Source: Rugalucina vietnamica
Lineage: Eukaryota; Mollusca; Bivalvia; Lucinida; Lucinidae
Length of the DNA stretch: 64,000 bases
Assembly: GCA_964017185.1 (NCBI GenBank)
Contig: OZ024870.1
Location: forward strand, 30,775,621 to 30,839,620
Direction: 5' to 3'
Part shown: positions 33,549 through 46,659 of the stretch, in pieces
Position numbering within the stretch: the stretch's first letter is position 1
Layout of the letters: the number at the start of each line of letters is the position of its first letter
Translations under genes and position numbers: made by a program
The notes under the pieces: generated by a model
Told to the model about the DNA's origin: nothing
Databases searched by the model: none
The model's input: the letters and a program-made list of their open reading frames with translations, nothing else

Positions 33549-36444
33549 CCCAGCAGACATTTGACGTCAGTTGGACGTCAGATTGACGTCAGACTCCGAC
33601 GTCATAATGACGTTGGATTTAGGTTGGTTTTGAAAGTTTGTTTGACGTCAAAAACAGACGTCATTCTGACGTCAAAAACAGACGTCATTCTGACGTCAGA
33701 AAAACAACGTTGGTTTGATGTCTCAAATATGACGTCATAATGACGTTGGGGTTAGGTTGATTTTGAAAGTTTGTTTGACGTCAAAAACAGACGTCAATCT
33801 GACGTGCTAAAACCGATATCGTGAATGTTTGTTCGCAGTTAAATTAACATTCTGAAATCCTGAAGTGGATTCAGTAGTGCGGTGATGCACTATTGTTATT
33901 CCTTTTCACTCCTTTGATAGAGTTATTCGGTTTTTTTCTTTCTGGGAACCAACCAGTACTAGGGTTTGCTTTTAGTTACCTTTCCTGGGTAGAACCAGTA
34001 CTTGGAGGTTGCTTTTCCCGGCGAGCACCCGAAGGCTCAAACCGGGGTTTGCTTTTTGTAATACCGTTCCTGGGTAAAAACCAGTACTAGGTTGATTTTT
34101 TTGTTTTTGTTTTTCGTTTGACACCGTTCCTGGGTCCACCTTAACCAGTACTTGGATATACATAATGTATTCGGTTTTTTTTTCTTCCTGGGAACCAACC
34201 AGTACTAGGGTTTGCTTTTAGTTACCTTTCCTGGGTAGAACCAGTACTTGGAGGTTGCTTTTCCCGGCGAGCACCCGAAGGCTCAAACCGGGGTTTGCTT
34301 TTGTAATACCGTTCCTGGGTAAAAACCAGTACTAGGTTGATTTTTTTTTTTTTTTTTTTTGTTTTTGTTTTTCGTTTGACACCGTTCCTGGGTCCACCTT
34401 AACCAGTACTTGGATAAACATTTCGGTTTTTTTCTTCCTGGGAACCAACCAGTACTAGGGTTTGCTTTTAGTTACCTTTCCTGGGTAGAACCAGTACTTG
34501 GAGGTTGCTTTTCCCGGCGAGCACCCGAAGGCTCAAACCGGGGTTTGCTTTTTGTAATACCGTTCCTGGGTAAAAACCAGTACTAGGTTGATTTTTTTTT
34601 TTTTGTTGTTGTTTTTGTTTTTCGTTTGACACCGTTCCTGGGTCCACCTTAACCAGTACTTGGATAAACATTTCGGGATATACAAAATGTTTAAGATGTT
34701 AAATCACTCTGATGTTGGTATATCTTATTCATGTCAAATTTTATTGCTATATGGTGCTAAAATAAATAAGACATTAGTGTAAATAATAAGACTATTGTGA
34801 ACAATCAATAATTTAAAATGGTGAAATAAGTATTAAAATATACAAATTTCATTTTCGTCTTAATAGAAGGTTTAATAATTTAGTGAAAGACTTTATTTTG
34901 ATTAACAAATAATTATTTTTTTCTAAATTAATTATGCATGGTGATTTCCGATACGAGACCTAGATATGGCTTTTTTAAAAGTGGCTATGTTGAAATTATT
35001 ATTTGAATTTGATGTTGTTACTTTTGCGCAAGAAATTATGTCAGTTCAAGGGCAGCTAACTCTGTCGACATATGACGTTAGACTTACGTTTGAATCCGGC
35101 GTCATTTCGACGTCATATCAATACGTCCACTGACGTCAGGACTGGACGTCAGGTGGGCGTTGGTTATTGGTTGTATGACGTCGTGACCAAAATACAACCA
35201 ATATCCGACGTCAAGTTGACGTCAGATGCCTGATGGGGACGTGTTTTTCATATATGTCGACAGAGTTAGCTGCCCTTAAACTGACATAATTTCTTACATA
35301 TATTATGTATTATCATATGACGTCGCTGTTTTCCAGTGGATAACGTCATGTCATAAAAATCGTATGACCACACGTGTAATAACACTTTTGCGGGAATACG
35401 TAACGTCATTGACGACGTCCGTAACAACAATGTAAATTTTCATTGAAAATATGTCCACTTCGAAGGCGATAAAATCCTATTTTAGAAGTCATATGATAAA
35501 ACGAATCTTACACTCGTGGTCATTTCATATGAAATTTATTAAACTCGCTGAAGGCTCGTTTAATAAATTTCATATACCACTCGTGTAAGATCCTCTATAT
35601 AATATCAAATTCAAATAAATTACTAATTTCACTAAATTATCAAACTTTCAATTAAGATGAAAATAAAATTTGTATATTTTAATATTTATTTCACCATTGT
35701 TCAGAATAATCTTATTTCTCACACTAATGTCTTATTGGTTTTAGCACCATAAAGCAATAAAATTTTGATTAAATAAGATGTACCAACATCAGGCTGAAAA
35801 TATCTTGAACATTTTGTATGTTCCGAAAAACTCTATCAAAGGAGTGAAAGGGACTATCAAAAGTGCATCACTGCTCTTCTGAATCCACTGTTTTTCAAAA
35901 ATGCGAAAAAATATATACACCTTAAACTATTTATATGACATGAATTCAAACGTCGTTTTTAGGACGTCAGATTGACGTCAGCTTTCAGACGTTAAACCGA
36001 CGTTGGCTTTAGCACGTCAGATTGACGTCTAGTTTTGACAACAAGCAAACTTTCAAAATCAACCTAACTCCAACGTTATTATGACGTTGGAGTCTGACGT
36101 CAATCCAACGGACGTCAAATGTCTGCTGGAAGTAACATAGAAAAAAAAGAAAGAAAGAAAGCAAAAGAAACACACGAAAGAATGATCTGATTTTTACCCA
36201 AAGTGAAGTTTCATTAATTTGCACACCACACATGGTCAGAAGTATGAAAAACACAAGGTCTAAATCACGTCTTGATTACGACGTCTAACTGACGAACTAG
36301 TTTGACGTCAAAACAACGTCCAATCCAGACGTCCAAAAGACGTCAGGAAATGACGTCTGATAGACGTTGGAAATTGGTTATATGACGTCGCGACCAAAAT
36401 ATAACCAATATCTGACGTCAAACAGACGTCAGGTGCCTGCTGGG
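33549..36444. mobile_element. GACGTC-rich foldback element nested in foldback (i)
   Basis: Ends CCCAGCAGACA and TGCCTGCTGGG, flanked by TT on both sides. It carries about thirty GACGTC sites, many inside TGACGTCA. Several inverted repeats are nested concentrically: the outer arms, a pair around 34690-34960 / 35600-35810, an inner pair 35038-35073 / 35250-35287, and a palindrome at about 35504-35592. Setting it aside restores CGTTCATTGGGACCCC, as seen uninterrupted in the other arm near 43340. Confidence 0.85.
33926..34676 (+). repeat. three tandem units of about 250 bp
   Basis: Units begin near 33926, 34170 and 34424; each has GGGAACCAACCAGTACTAGG, CCCGGCGAGCACCCGAAGG and CCTGGGTCCACCTTAACC. 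Near-identical except for T-run length, so recently expanded within the left arm of the GACGTC-rich element. Confidence 0.9.
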
Positions 36445-37084
36445 TTGGGACCCCAGAAAGGCAAAGAATTTTTGTCCTCAAAGATAAACTCTTTTGCACT
36501 ATGAAAAAATGCATGGTTTCCATGGCAACCATTAACGTGATTCTTGAGCATGGGGATGTTCATATACAATTGGTCATATCTCCCTTGTTACTTATCCTAG
36601 ACCATTAAAACTGGTCTCATTGGAAAGCTGAGACATTGCCCTTTTATCATATGGTAAGTAATACAAGTTATCTAATTTGCATATTCATGAATTTTAATGA
36701 AAACATTAAAAATGACAGAAAAAATCGTTAAAAATCCTTAAATATACTAATTTCAGGGCCAAACTATCACTGTGACACTTTTTTTATTGAACCAGTAATA
36801 TCATATGACAAATTTATTGATGTTATGAACCTAAATGAAAATTATCTCATTTGCATATTCATAAATATTCATAAAAATGTCGAAAATCGAGGAAAAACAA
36901 GGGAAAAACTATAGCTATTTCAAGGTTTTTGATGGGTTATAAAATCTATCTTGCATCCCTGACACCAATTCTCATGGCTGCTAGTATAGTCAGAGGGACC
37001 ACCTTAATTCCATAAAATATTGTCCTCAACAATGAACACATTTGCATGATGTAAAATTACATAATTTCCACACACCCCCCTACT

Positions 37085-37785
37085 GTGATTCTAAAGGATA
37101 GGGTATACTCACAAAAATATTCATATACAAACAATAGCATGCTCTAGAATACTATAATTGGTCTGATAGTGATGCATGTTCCTAGCACTTTAACCTTCAT
37201 ACACATTACTCAAATTGTTGAATTTGCTTATCCATGAAAATTAATAATACACACCAGAAACCGGAGAAAAATCTTCAAAACTATATGGGGTATAAGTACA
37301 GAATCCCTTGTACCAGAGCTGTTAACAAACCCGGGATGCAGAAAGAAGTATCAAATGAATGCTATGGCAATGTACTTTGACCCTAAAGTCTCATATAAGA
37401 ATGATCTGATTTTCATTTTCATGAATTTTAATGAAAGCTTCATTAATAGGAATATAAAAGTGGAAAAATTACACAGGTAAACCTACAAAATGCCTTGTAA
37501 GTCGGCAAGGAAAATCCCTAACATGCTGAAAATTGCATCAAATGGTTGCTAGGGCAATATTATACCATCCTGTACTACAATATTTAGGGCATTTGATTTT
37601 TTGTTTTATAAATATTAACAAAACCTTTCGAATTTAGAGGAGAATTACGGAAAAATTGAGACGGTATACATAGAAAATCAACTATCAGACCAATTATAGT
37701 ATTCTAGAGCATACTATTGTTTGTATTTGAATATTTTTGTGAGTATACCCTTTCCTTTAGAATCACACTATAGTAAAGGTGTCAG
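37085..37785. repeat. inverted repeat inside the left arm of foldback (i)
   Basis: 37085-37170 (TACTGTGATTCTAAAGG to CAATAGCATGCTCTAGAATA) pairs with 37685-37785, enclosing about 510 bp with further TTCATGAATTTTAATGAAA units. Confidence 0.8.
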
Positions 37786-37789
37786 ATGG

Positions 37790-39753
37790 TAAAAAGCCAC
37801 TAAAAAAGCACTTTAGGTGGCCACCTGTTTAGCAAAAATTTCTTTTGTATAGTTGTTTAGTACTGTCTTTGGGAAGTATGAAAACCAATGTTTTATTTTT
37901 TTTCGGTCTTGCAAAAGTACTTTTATTGTTGGTGAAAATGACGTACCCTAGCTTATTTGATCCGTGACTTCTAGGACAGCCAGCAGATTCCCAAACCATA
38001 AGTATGTTGCCTATTTTCATGTTCATACAATTTGTTTTCATTGCAGCTGCCAGTAATTACATATAGTTGCTAGTGAGACTTAATTTAACTTTTTAAAACA
38101 AAAATAACGTTACATACGTTACGCTTTAAGGACGTAACTACGCCATTTTTCAGAGATATCTAAAATTTCTATTTTGAATTGTAAAATTATAGTCTTTTTG
38201 TTAAAATGGTTCACTTTGCCTAATTGGTTGGTTCTGCATGAAAATTTAAAAAAGTAATAGAATATTTTAAGATAATGGAAAGCTATAGATCCTCACAGTG
38301 TAAATAATTGTCCATAGTGTAATAAACTGAATAAATCCCTGAATTTGCGTTATTCTATTGTGACACGTTAACTTGAAAATTCATTTTAAAAAACCTTAAA
38401 GCCAATAACAACAACAATAAAGCTAGCAAAATATTGTTTTACAAAATTCAGGTGATTGTCTATTATTTAGCTTTTTGTGACATGTAACATACGTAACAGA
38501 AGATAATTTGTCAATAGGTAAGGCTCCCAACAAAGAAATAGCTTCACAATTTCATTTTGGTTAATCATTTTTTGCTGGGACAGCTGTTGAGTAGTCTTTG
38601 GACAATATAAAAGACTTTATCTTAAAGAAAACTCAAGCTTGGTCGAATAAGAGATATTTGCAGTCTGAGGTCTGCATTCTGCATGCCTATGCTACATATT
38701 AAAGTTGTTTGAACAAACTTCTGACCTCCACTGACTGTAATGAATACATGTTATGTTAATTGAAATATCCTTTGAAAAAACACAATTTTAGGAGACATTA
38801 TTCACTTTTGTGGGTGTTCTATGCATTTTGCCATAAACAAGATATTTATTTCCATTACCATGTTCAAATGACACACAATGTTTTTTTCCTGGCTTATATG
38901 TATCGTCTTGAATGAAGTATTTAGCAGTCTAACCGCCAGTCTAATATGCCAAATGATGCATTACTATTTATCTATAACATGTTAATTCTTCGGAATGTTG
39001 GTTATATCTTATGATTTTGATGCTTCCTTGATAGTTGTATACCAAAGCTCTAAACAGCTGTTACGATTGTTACCAAGAAACTAGTCTCAGTGATCTTACT
39101 GAATAATGTAACGCATGTAACAAGCCCATTGTCTAGGTGTATATTTTAAAACAATGTGAAGACGTTATGTTTCTTATGAGTATTTTTAAGTCTTTAATGT
39201 AAACTAAAACAATAGATATTACTTATTCATTTCTAAAAATCATGCCCAAGAATCTATTTATACAATAATTGCTATTCAAATACCGCCTTTCTAATGCTGA
39301 AATATGTAGAGCAGAGACGATAACTTCACATTGAACAAAACAAATAAACAATCCTATCAATTTTAGTAATCTCAAACTTATCTTCATCAAAGGCATCCAT
39401 GGGCACAGCACTTTTACATTAATGTCTAATAAACAAATCATTTAATTTGCATACTCATGAATATGAATAAAAACTTAAGAAATTGCAGAAAAAATTGGAA
39501 AATAAAGGATATACCTACAAAATAACAATGTTTTATAGATGTACTGTTTATAGTCCCAGATTGCTTATAGTGGTATCAACTAATGATTAATGCAATGTAC
39601 TGTTGCCCTCTAGCTTTATAGAAATATAATCTTCATGATTATTTTTGAAAATTAAAAATGAAAACACCACAGAACAATTCATGAATTTTAATGAGAACTT
39701 CAGAAATGAGAGAAAAAATGCGGAAATCCGAAGGGGTAAACCAACAAAATCGT
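37790..39753. other. core of foldback (i), left part; no gene seen
   Basis: AT-rich; GTTACATACGTTAC at about 38110 and related ACATACGTAAC at 38490. No coding sequence recognised. Confidence 0.4.
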
Positions 39754-41110
39754 TTATTATACCCCCGGCATTTATGCCGACGGGTATATAGTTTTCGCTT
39801 TTCCGTTTGTCCGTTCGTATGTTCGTTAGTTCGTTCGTTTGTTCGTTCGTTCGTTAGTTCAGTAGAATTTGCGTCAAAGTTTTGGTTAAAGTTTCTCTAG
39901 TGGTGTATATCTCATGCAGTTATAGTCAGAAACCATTCATATTTGGACCATAGGTACCCTATAGGGTTTGCTTTGATTCCAAGAGTTCGGACCCCAGGGT
40001 CCATGCCTGGGGGTGGGGCTAGAGTTCAAAATCTAGGTCACCTTTAATTTGTGTCAAAGTTTTGGTTAAAGTTTCTCTAGTGGTGTATATCTCAAGAACC
40101 ATCTATCAGAAATCATTCATATTTGGACTTTAGGTACCCTATAGGGTTAGCTTTGATTCCAAGAGTTTGGCCCCCATGGTCCATGCCTGGGGGTGGGGCT
40201 AGAGTTCAAAATCTTGGTCACCTTTAATTTGTGTCAAAGTTTTGGTTAAAGTTTCTCTAATGGTGTATATCTCATCAGCCAATTTTCAGAAATCATTCAT
40301 ATTTGGACTTTAGGTACCCTATAAGGTTTGCTTTGTTTCCGTGAGTTCAGACCTGAGGGTCCATGCTCGGGGGGTGGGGCTAGAGTTCAAAATATGGTCA
40401 CCTTGAAAATGTGCTATTGACATAGTTTTTTTCTTCTTCTCTAAGTTCATATATTAACAAAGACTTATAGGAATGTATTCCTATTTGGATCATAGATACC
40501 CTTTAGGGTTGAATTAAATTCCATGGCACCAAACATTAGGGGTGGGGCTGGAGGTCAAAATCTAGGACACATTTATAAAATACAATAGTTACCAAGATTA
40601 ATATTAGGTAGGTTTGTATCTTGACAACCATTTGTCAGAAAGCATTCATGCTTACAACATAGGTACCACATAAGGGCTAGACCCAAGGGTCCATGCATGG
40701 GGGTGGGGTGGGATGGACCCAAGGGTCCATGCATGGGGTGGGGGTGGGACTTGAGGTCAAGGTCTGGGGCATTTTTTAAGAATGACACTCTATTTTCATT
40801 CCAATCTAGGACTGAGGACCTGACCCACAATGTCCGTGGATTATGTCCTAGATTGAGTATACACGTCAGCTCTGTATACTGCTCTAAAATAGATCTGTCA
40901 TTCTAAAACACCACTCCCCCATGTTTGTATGCAATGTGCTTTACAGTGCTTATTTCTAAAGTGTACTTGATAAGGGTACTGTCTTTCATTGGGGATTTGA
41001 GGCTCAATGTCAGGGGTGAGCATGTGCAAGGTTGTATAGGTAGGGGGTAGGGAGGGGGCTTTGTGGCTACCAGCCGGGGGTATACGTGCCTCTCAAGGCA
41101 CTTTTTCTAG
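39754..41110 (+). mobile_element. Helentron-like element, second family (TATACCCCCGG ends)
   Basis: The 5' end TATACCCCCGGCATTTATGC forms a hairpin, followed by a GTTCGTTC microsatellite and three to four tandem units of about 180 bp (GTCAAAGTTTTGGTTAAAG, CCATGCCTGGGGGTGGGG). The 3' part CCGGGGGTATA (41074-41084) mirrors the 5' end and is followed by the hairpin GTGCCTCTCAAGGCAC (41086-41101). Same design as the AGCTCACC family, different sequence. Confidence 0.8.
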
Positions 41111-42480
41111 TTTCTCTGCTGGCAATGACCTTTGAGAGCTCAAAATTGCATCAGCTAATTGCTATTAGAATGTTCTATTGTCAAGTTGCCATATATACCT
41201 AAGCATCCAAAATACAAGTGCTTTTTTTGTTGATGGACCCCCTTTAGTCTGTCATTTTCTATTTGTATCGATGTTTTACTTAATATCAAAGGATTATATT
41301 GCCGTATAAGACACCATACGACAATAATACATTGTCCTAGCTACCCTTTGATGTCAATTTAAACATTCAAAGGCAATGGGTATCTGAGATATCAGTGATT
41401 TAGTTGGTATATCCCTTCAGTTTTCAAACTTTTTTCTTTTACTTTGAAGTTTTCATTACTATTGAAGAGAAATTAGACCAGAAAATCAGATTTAACAGTT
41501 ACGGTACATTGTCAAAGCAACCATTTATCACCAATTTCTGCACTCGTATGCTATCAGTAGCGAATATACAAATCATTTTGAAGGTGTATCTTTTTAACTT
41601 TTCTGTGTTTTTTTTTTTTATTATCCAATATTCTTACCCTAACATTAATACATGTATTCTTGAAAGTGAAAAGCAAATGATTAAGGCAATAGTTCATAGT
41701 TTAAGCATTCATTTGATATCACTTTCAGCACCCTATGTCAATTCAAATGTCAGATACATCTGATTAAGTTAGTTTACTCTTCAAGTTTTTAAGGTTTTTC
41801 TCAAATTTTTTTACGTTTTTATAAATAATAGTAATGAATATGCAAAAGAGATGATTCTAATATCAGGCCTTTGATATCTGATAAGTTGCCAATGGCATCA
41901 CTGGTGCAATAACAGTGTGTCAGTATGATAGCTTGGGCCTGAAATGAGTTTTATTATGGGTTTTAATGATGTTTGTGATTTTATTGATATGTACCATTAA
42001 ATATATTCATCACAAATATACAAGGTACTAGTAAATATTTGCATTATTGACAACCAATACAACAGCTCTATATCCATGCATTACTGTGGTTTCAATTTTA
42101 GTCATACATGTATTTAGAACAACTGAATGCTCAGATATGAGCATTTTTGTAGGTAGGCGCCCATTCTTTTTTATATTGTTGTTTACCAAGGATACATGTT
42201 TTCATTAATATTCATGAAAATACAATTGTGATGTGTAACCCTATTGCATTAAAGAAATTGTGAAATTGCATCATTGAGTTATAACTTCAGTCCAATTATG
42301 GTACAAAATTATAGAATGGGTCTGAAAATAGTTTAAAATGGAGTTGAAATTATTGATATCCCTTATATTTGATATTTCATGAATATGTATGAATAATGCA
42401 CATGAGTTTACTGTCATTTCTTACTACTGAATGAAAGGACAGTATCTAAGCTGTATTAGGATAGTATATTCATTGGGCTA
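41111..42480. other. core of foldback (i), right part; no gene seen
   Basis: AT-rich. A 119-codon open frame at 41404-41763 resembles no known protein and lies wholly in repeat core. Confidence 0.4.
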
Positions 42481-43726
42481 TGATAAGTATTAGTTGCAAT
42501 ATGAGCTGTTTCGTATGTACACCCCCATCCTGGAATACCGTGTTTTAGAATGTCATGTGTTGCGGTATACATCCATTAATTTCAACACTTTTGCAAGACT
42601 TAAAATTGACCAAACATTGGTTTTTAAGCTTCAAGTGGGGTCCTCTGCCAGAGGGTATGAATGGAATTTTTGCTACTCTCCGACCACCTATCACCATTTT
42701 TCTGATGGCTGGCACCCTAACTACTAGGGGTGTGTGTGGAAATTATGTAATTTTATATCATGCAAATGTGTTCATTGTTGAGGACAATATTAAATGGAAT
42801 TAAGGTGGTCCCTCTGACCATACTGGCAGCCATTAGAATTGGTTTCAGGGAAAAAAGATAGATTTTATAACCCATCAATAACCTAGAACTAGCTATAGTT
42901 TTTCCCTTATTTTTTCTCGACTTTCGACATTTTTATGAATATTTATGAATATGCAAATGAGATAATTTTCATTTAGGTACACAACATCAATAAATTTGTC
43001 ATACGATATTATTGGTTCAATGAAAAAGTGCCACAGTGATAGATAGGATTTTAACGATTTTTTCTGTCATTTTTAATGTTTTCATTAAAATTCATGAATA
43101 TGCAAATTAGATAACTTGTATTACTTACCATATGATGAAAGGGCAATGTCTCAGCTTTCCAATGAGACCAAGTTTAGTGGTCTAAGATAAGTAACAAGGG
43201 AGATATGACCAATTGTATATGTACACCCCATGTTCAAGAATCATGTTAATGGTTGCCATGGAAACCATGCATTTTTTCATAGAGCAAAAGAGTTTGTCTT
43301 TGAGGACAAAAATTCTTTGCATTTGTGGGGTCCCAATGAACGATTTGGCACCCATGAATAATTGTCCGTGGGGGGGGGGGGGGTGCAAGGTAGGTCAAAT
43401 TAGCTCCCGGGGTAATGAGGATTACTGTGTATTGCTATAAATAAAATGTAAATTTGTTTTTATTCTTTTTTCCATTGTAAGTCTATGGGAGTTGTCTGTT
43501 TTACCATATAAACAACAGTTCTGATCTGACCTGGTCCAAAACCTAATGCAACCTTTCCCTCACCTCAACGATACTTCAGATAAAATTTTATCGCAAATGG
43601 CACTGTGGCCTTAGATAATATATATTTATGTTTGAAAGTGTGAACGGACGGACGGACGCACGCACAAACGCCGGCTAAAGAACTATCATATATTATGGAA
43701 CGCCAGAGCTGTCTCATGGTCCATAA

Positions 43727-44368
43727 ACGTCATTATATGATGTACAAACGTCATTATATGATGTACAATTGTCATTATATGATGTAACAACGTCATTATA
43801 TGATGTACAAGCGTCATTATATGATGTACCAATGTCATTCTATGATGCGAAAACGTCATTATATGATGTACAAATTTCATTATATGATGTGAAAACATCA
43901 TTATATGATGTACCAATGTCATTATATGATGCGAAAACGTCATTATATGATGTACAAACTTCATTATATGATGTGAAAACATCATTATATGATGTACAAA
44001 CTTCATTATATTATGTACAAACATCATTATAGTATGTACAAACTTTATAATATTATGTACAAACCTCATTATATTATGTACAAACTTCATTATATTATGT
44101 ACAAACTTCATTATATTATGTACAAACTTCATTATATTATGTACGAACTTCATTATATTATGTACAAACCTCATTATATTATGTACGAACTTCATTATAT
44201 TATGTACAAACTTCATTATATTATGTACAAACCTCATTATATGATGTGCAAACTTCATTATATGATGTGCAAACTTCATTATATTATGTACAAACCTCAT
44301 TATATTATGTACAAACTTCATTATATTATGTACAAACTTCATTATATTATGTACAAACTTCAGTTTGT
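43727..44368. repeat. 21-bp minisatellite, left arm of foldback (ii)
   Basis: About 30 units of TTCATTATATTATGTACAAAC with TGATG, GTCATT and GCGAAAAC variants. The 21-bp unit keeps several frames open on both strands, which creates long false open frames. Confidence 0.95.
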
Positions 44369-44371
44369 ACA

Positions 44372-45168
44372 CTTTTTCTTTTCAGTTCAGAAAAATCATA
44401 ACACGTTACAGACGTATAGGTTATAACTTGAATGTTATGCGACAGTCTGCATGCTTAGTTTTTAACCCAATCATGGTTGATAGCTATGCTGCCTTCTTTA
44501 ATTGCACGCCGGTGGGTCGGGCGTCAGACTCTATGATGGCCCCGACATAAAGCTATTCATTTTAGTTGGTTGGGGCCGGAGCTTCTTGTCTGTTGCTTGG
44601 CCCACCGGGGTCCAACTGGTGTTTTTCTTTTACTCCGGAGTTAGTAGGTTATTCGGTGCCCAGGGATCTCCATCGTCGGGCAGCTTACTCAGTCTGTGAG
44701 TCCTGGTTTTTGATTCATCAGGATGTTTATCATGATTTATTTGTTTGTTCTTGATGATTCATTGACTAGTTAGAGATTCACCACGAGGACCGAATAACTA
44801 ACTAAATGTTATGAACCACTGCAGAAGCTGAGGGTGAGGTTATGGCCATGTAAAACCGGTTTAAGCCCGCCAGTAACTTTGTGTTACTGATCGTTCCAAG
44901 TCGATACTTCTGTGGTGGTTCTTTTTGTTTTATGTCTTGGTGTTTATTTTTTTTTTTTGTGTGTGCTGTTGGCGCCTTATGTATGTTTTCATATTTTTAG
45001 TTAAGTTAAGGTAACTGAGTGGCCACCTATTGGGAAAATAGCTGCTCATTCGGCTTACGATATGTTTCATGGTGTAAGTACCTGGCTGTTGGTTTGGTTT
45101 TTTCCCTTCTCGGTTTTTGGAGTGGGAATCTTTTTCTGATTGCGCCTTTTCCTGATCTTTGCCTACTT
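44372..45168 (+). mobile_element. dispersed repeat 'R800', copy 2, inside the foldback (ii) left arm
   Basis: It splits the left-arm minisatellite from its inner edge (ATTATGAACAAACTCCATT); the right arm has no counterpart. It therefore inserted after the arms formed. Confidence 0.85.
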
Positions 45169-46343
45169 GTACCTTTTCATTACATTATGAACAAACTCCA
45201 TTATGTAGCTTTTTCGTTATGATGCGGTTAAAATCAATAGAAAAGATTTTTTACTTAACACCGGTAGAACTTGTTTTGCTTCACGTATTGAAAGTCCGAT
45301 ACTAACCCAAGTCGTTTCGCCCCAACCCATTTCTTCTGCTAGGCAATTCATCCTGTAAATCATTTCCTTTTTTTTTCATTTTCTAACCAAGTCTTTTCGC
45401 CACAACTATTTTGTCTGTAAGTCGTTGCGCTCCAAAGACATTTGCCCCTCACTGGGGTTCAACTATTTTATGATCCAGAGTCCAATTGAGATAGAAACAG
45501 GAAAGAAACCGACAAAACAAGACAGACAAAACATGAAAAATTACATTACATACGAAGAGCAAGATGATAAGCTCCCGTGGGGGGGGGGGGGGGGGGGTAC
45601 TCTGAAATTTTCCATATACGTAGGCTCGGTGGACGTTTTTGTGGATAAAAATTTTGAATTTCCACAGTTTTGGGGTTTTTCAGAAAATGTGAATATTTTG
45701 GGGTATGGGCATTTTTTCGGATATTTTTTGGGGATCTCTTCAAAATTTGACTATTTTATGGGGCTTTGCTTTACGAATGTTTGGTTTTTATAGCTAATTC
45801 ACGTATTTTGGGGTGTCCTTCAAATACCTGATATTTTTGGGTAGTCCCTCAGACCAGATATTTTTGGGGTACGGAGCAGATGCTGGATCCGAGCCTATGT
45901 ATGAGCAAAAGTTCAGAGAACCCCCAGGGGATAAGCTCTTTCCCCTGAAGGTAGAATTCAAGTCTTTAATCTAGACTACAACGGCGTAAATTCTTGAAAT
46001 GTCAGCACACACGTCTGGGTTTCGTTGCCAGTATTCATGAGGAGGGTCACTGTGATGGTTTCATATTTGAAATTACGCAATATGGTCCATCGCCCTCCTC
46101 CCAAGTTCGCACGTTTTCACTGCTTCCAAAGGATCTAACCTTTATCTTTTTAATTTCATATCTTCGAAATCATGTTCGAATCTTTCAGGGATCTACACTG
46201 GTCATCATTGCAAAGTTATTAGCAAATCGTCAGCTCTGTGAAATTTCAAGTACCATGATAAATTCTATAAAATGCGATGGTGACCAATTAATATGATATT
46301 ACAAGACTACAGTAAGCAAAAAAGAGCCTTTAGAAACAAAACA

Positions 46344-46551
46344 TGAGCCGCGACACGAGAAAACCAACAATGTGGTTTTGTTCAGGTCCGACACAAACCA
46401 GGCTGTACAGACACTGGAGAAAACTAGAGGCTTGGAATTTTGGATTTAGAAAGTAGAGGGATAGTACTATCTGTTGAGCGAAAACAAAGGCGCTGATCAG
46501 TGCCTTTGTTTTCGCATATGCAGATTGTTGGTTTTCTCATGTCGCGGCTCA
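46344..46551 (-). mobile_element. hairpin MITE in the left arm of foldback (ii)
   Basis: TGAGCCGCGACACGAG to GTCGCGGCTCA with a short hairpin (tip CTGATCAG only). It is mirrored at 48410-48616. Confidence 0.9.
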
Positions 46552-46659
46552 CATGTATTTAACTTAATAAGCATGCAAAAACTCGCCTTTCTAAAGACAA
46601 TTAACTAGACCCTCCTACTGTGCTAATTCCCAACTAATTCTAAAACAAGTTGTTCTGTT

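Larger units (their letters stand above)
33468..43414. mobile_element. foldback element (i), 9.9 kb
   Basis: Ends TACCCC...CCGGGAGCTAAC and TTAGCTCCCGGGGTA, flanked by ATG on both sides (33465-33467, 43415-43417). The left arm (about 33478-37800, interrupted) and right arm (about 42480-43412) are inverted copies sharing for example TCCATGGCAACCATTAA, AATGAGACC/GGTCTCATT and GTCAGAGGGACCACC. The arms hold repeats of TTTGCATATTCATGAA. No transposase was seen. It carries two nested elements (33549-36444 and 39754-41110). Confidence 0.8.

Noticed and set aside
41404-41763. 119-codon frame in the foldback (i) core as a transposase remnant
   Set aside because: No DDE, helicase or zinc-finger pattern; composition is like the AT-rich surroundings.
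43686-44426. Long open frames of 145-228 codons (FVHNIMK / LHYIMYK / SLYDVQT repeats)
   Set aside because: They come from a 21-bp repeat whose length is a multiple of three and which lacks stops in several frames on both strands. There is no start context, splice signal or protein family.
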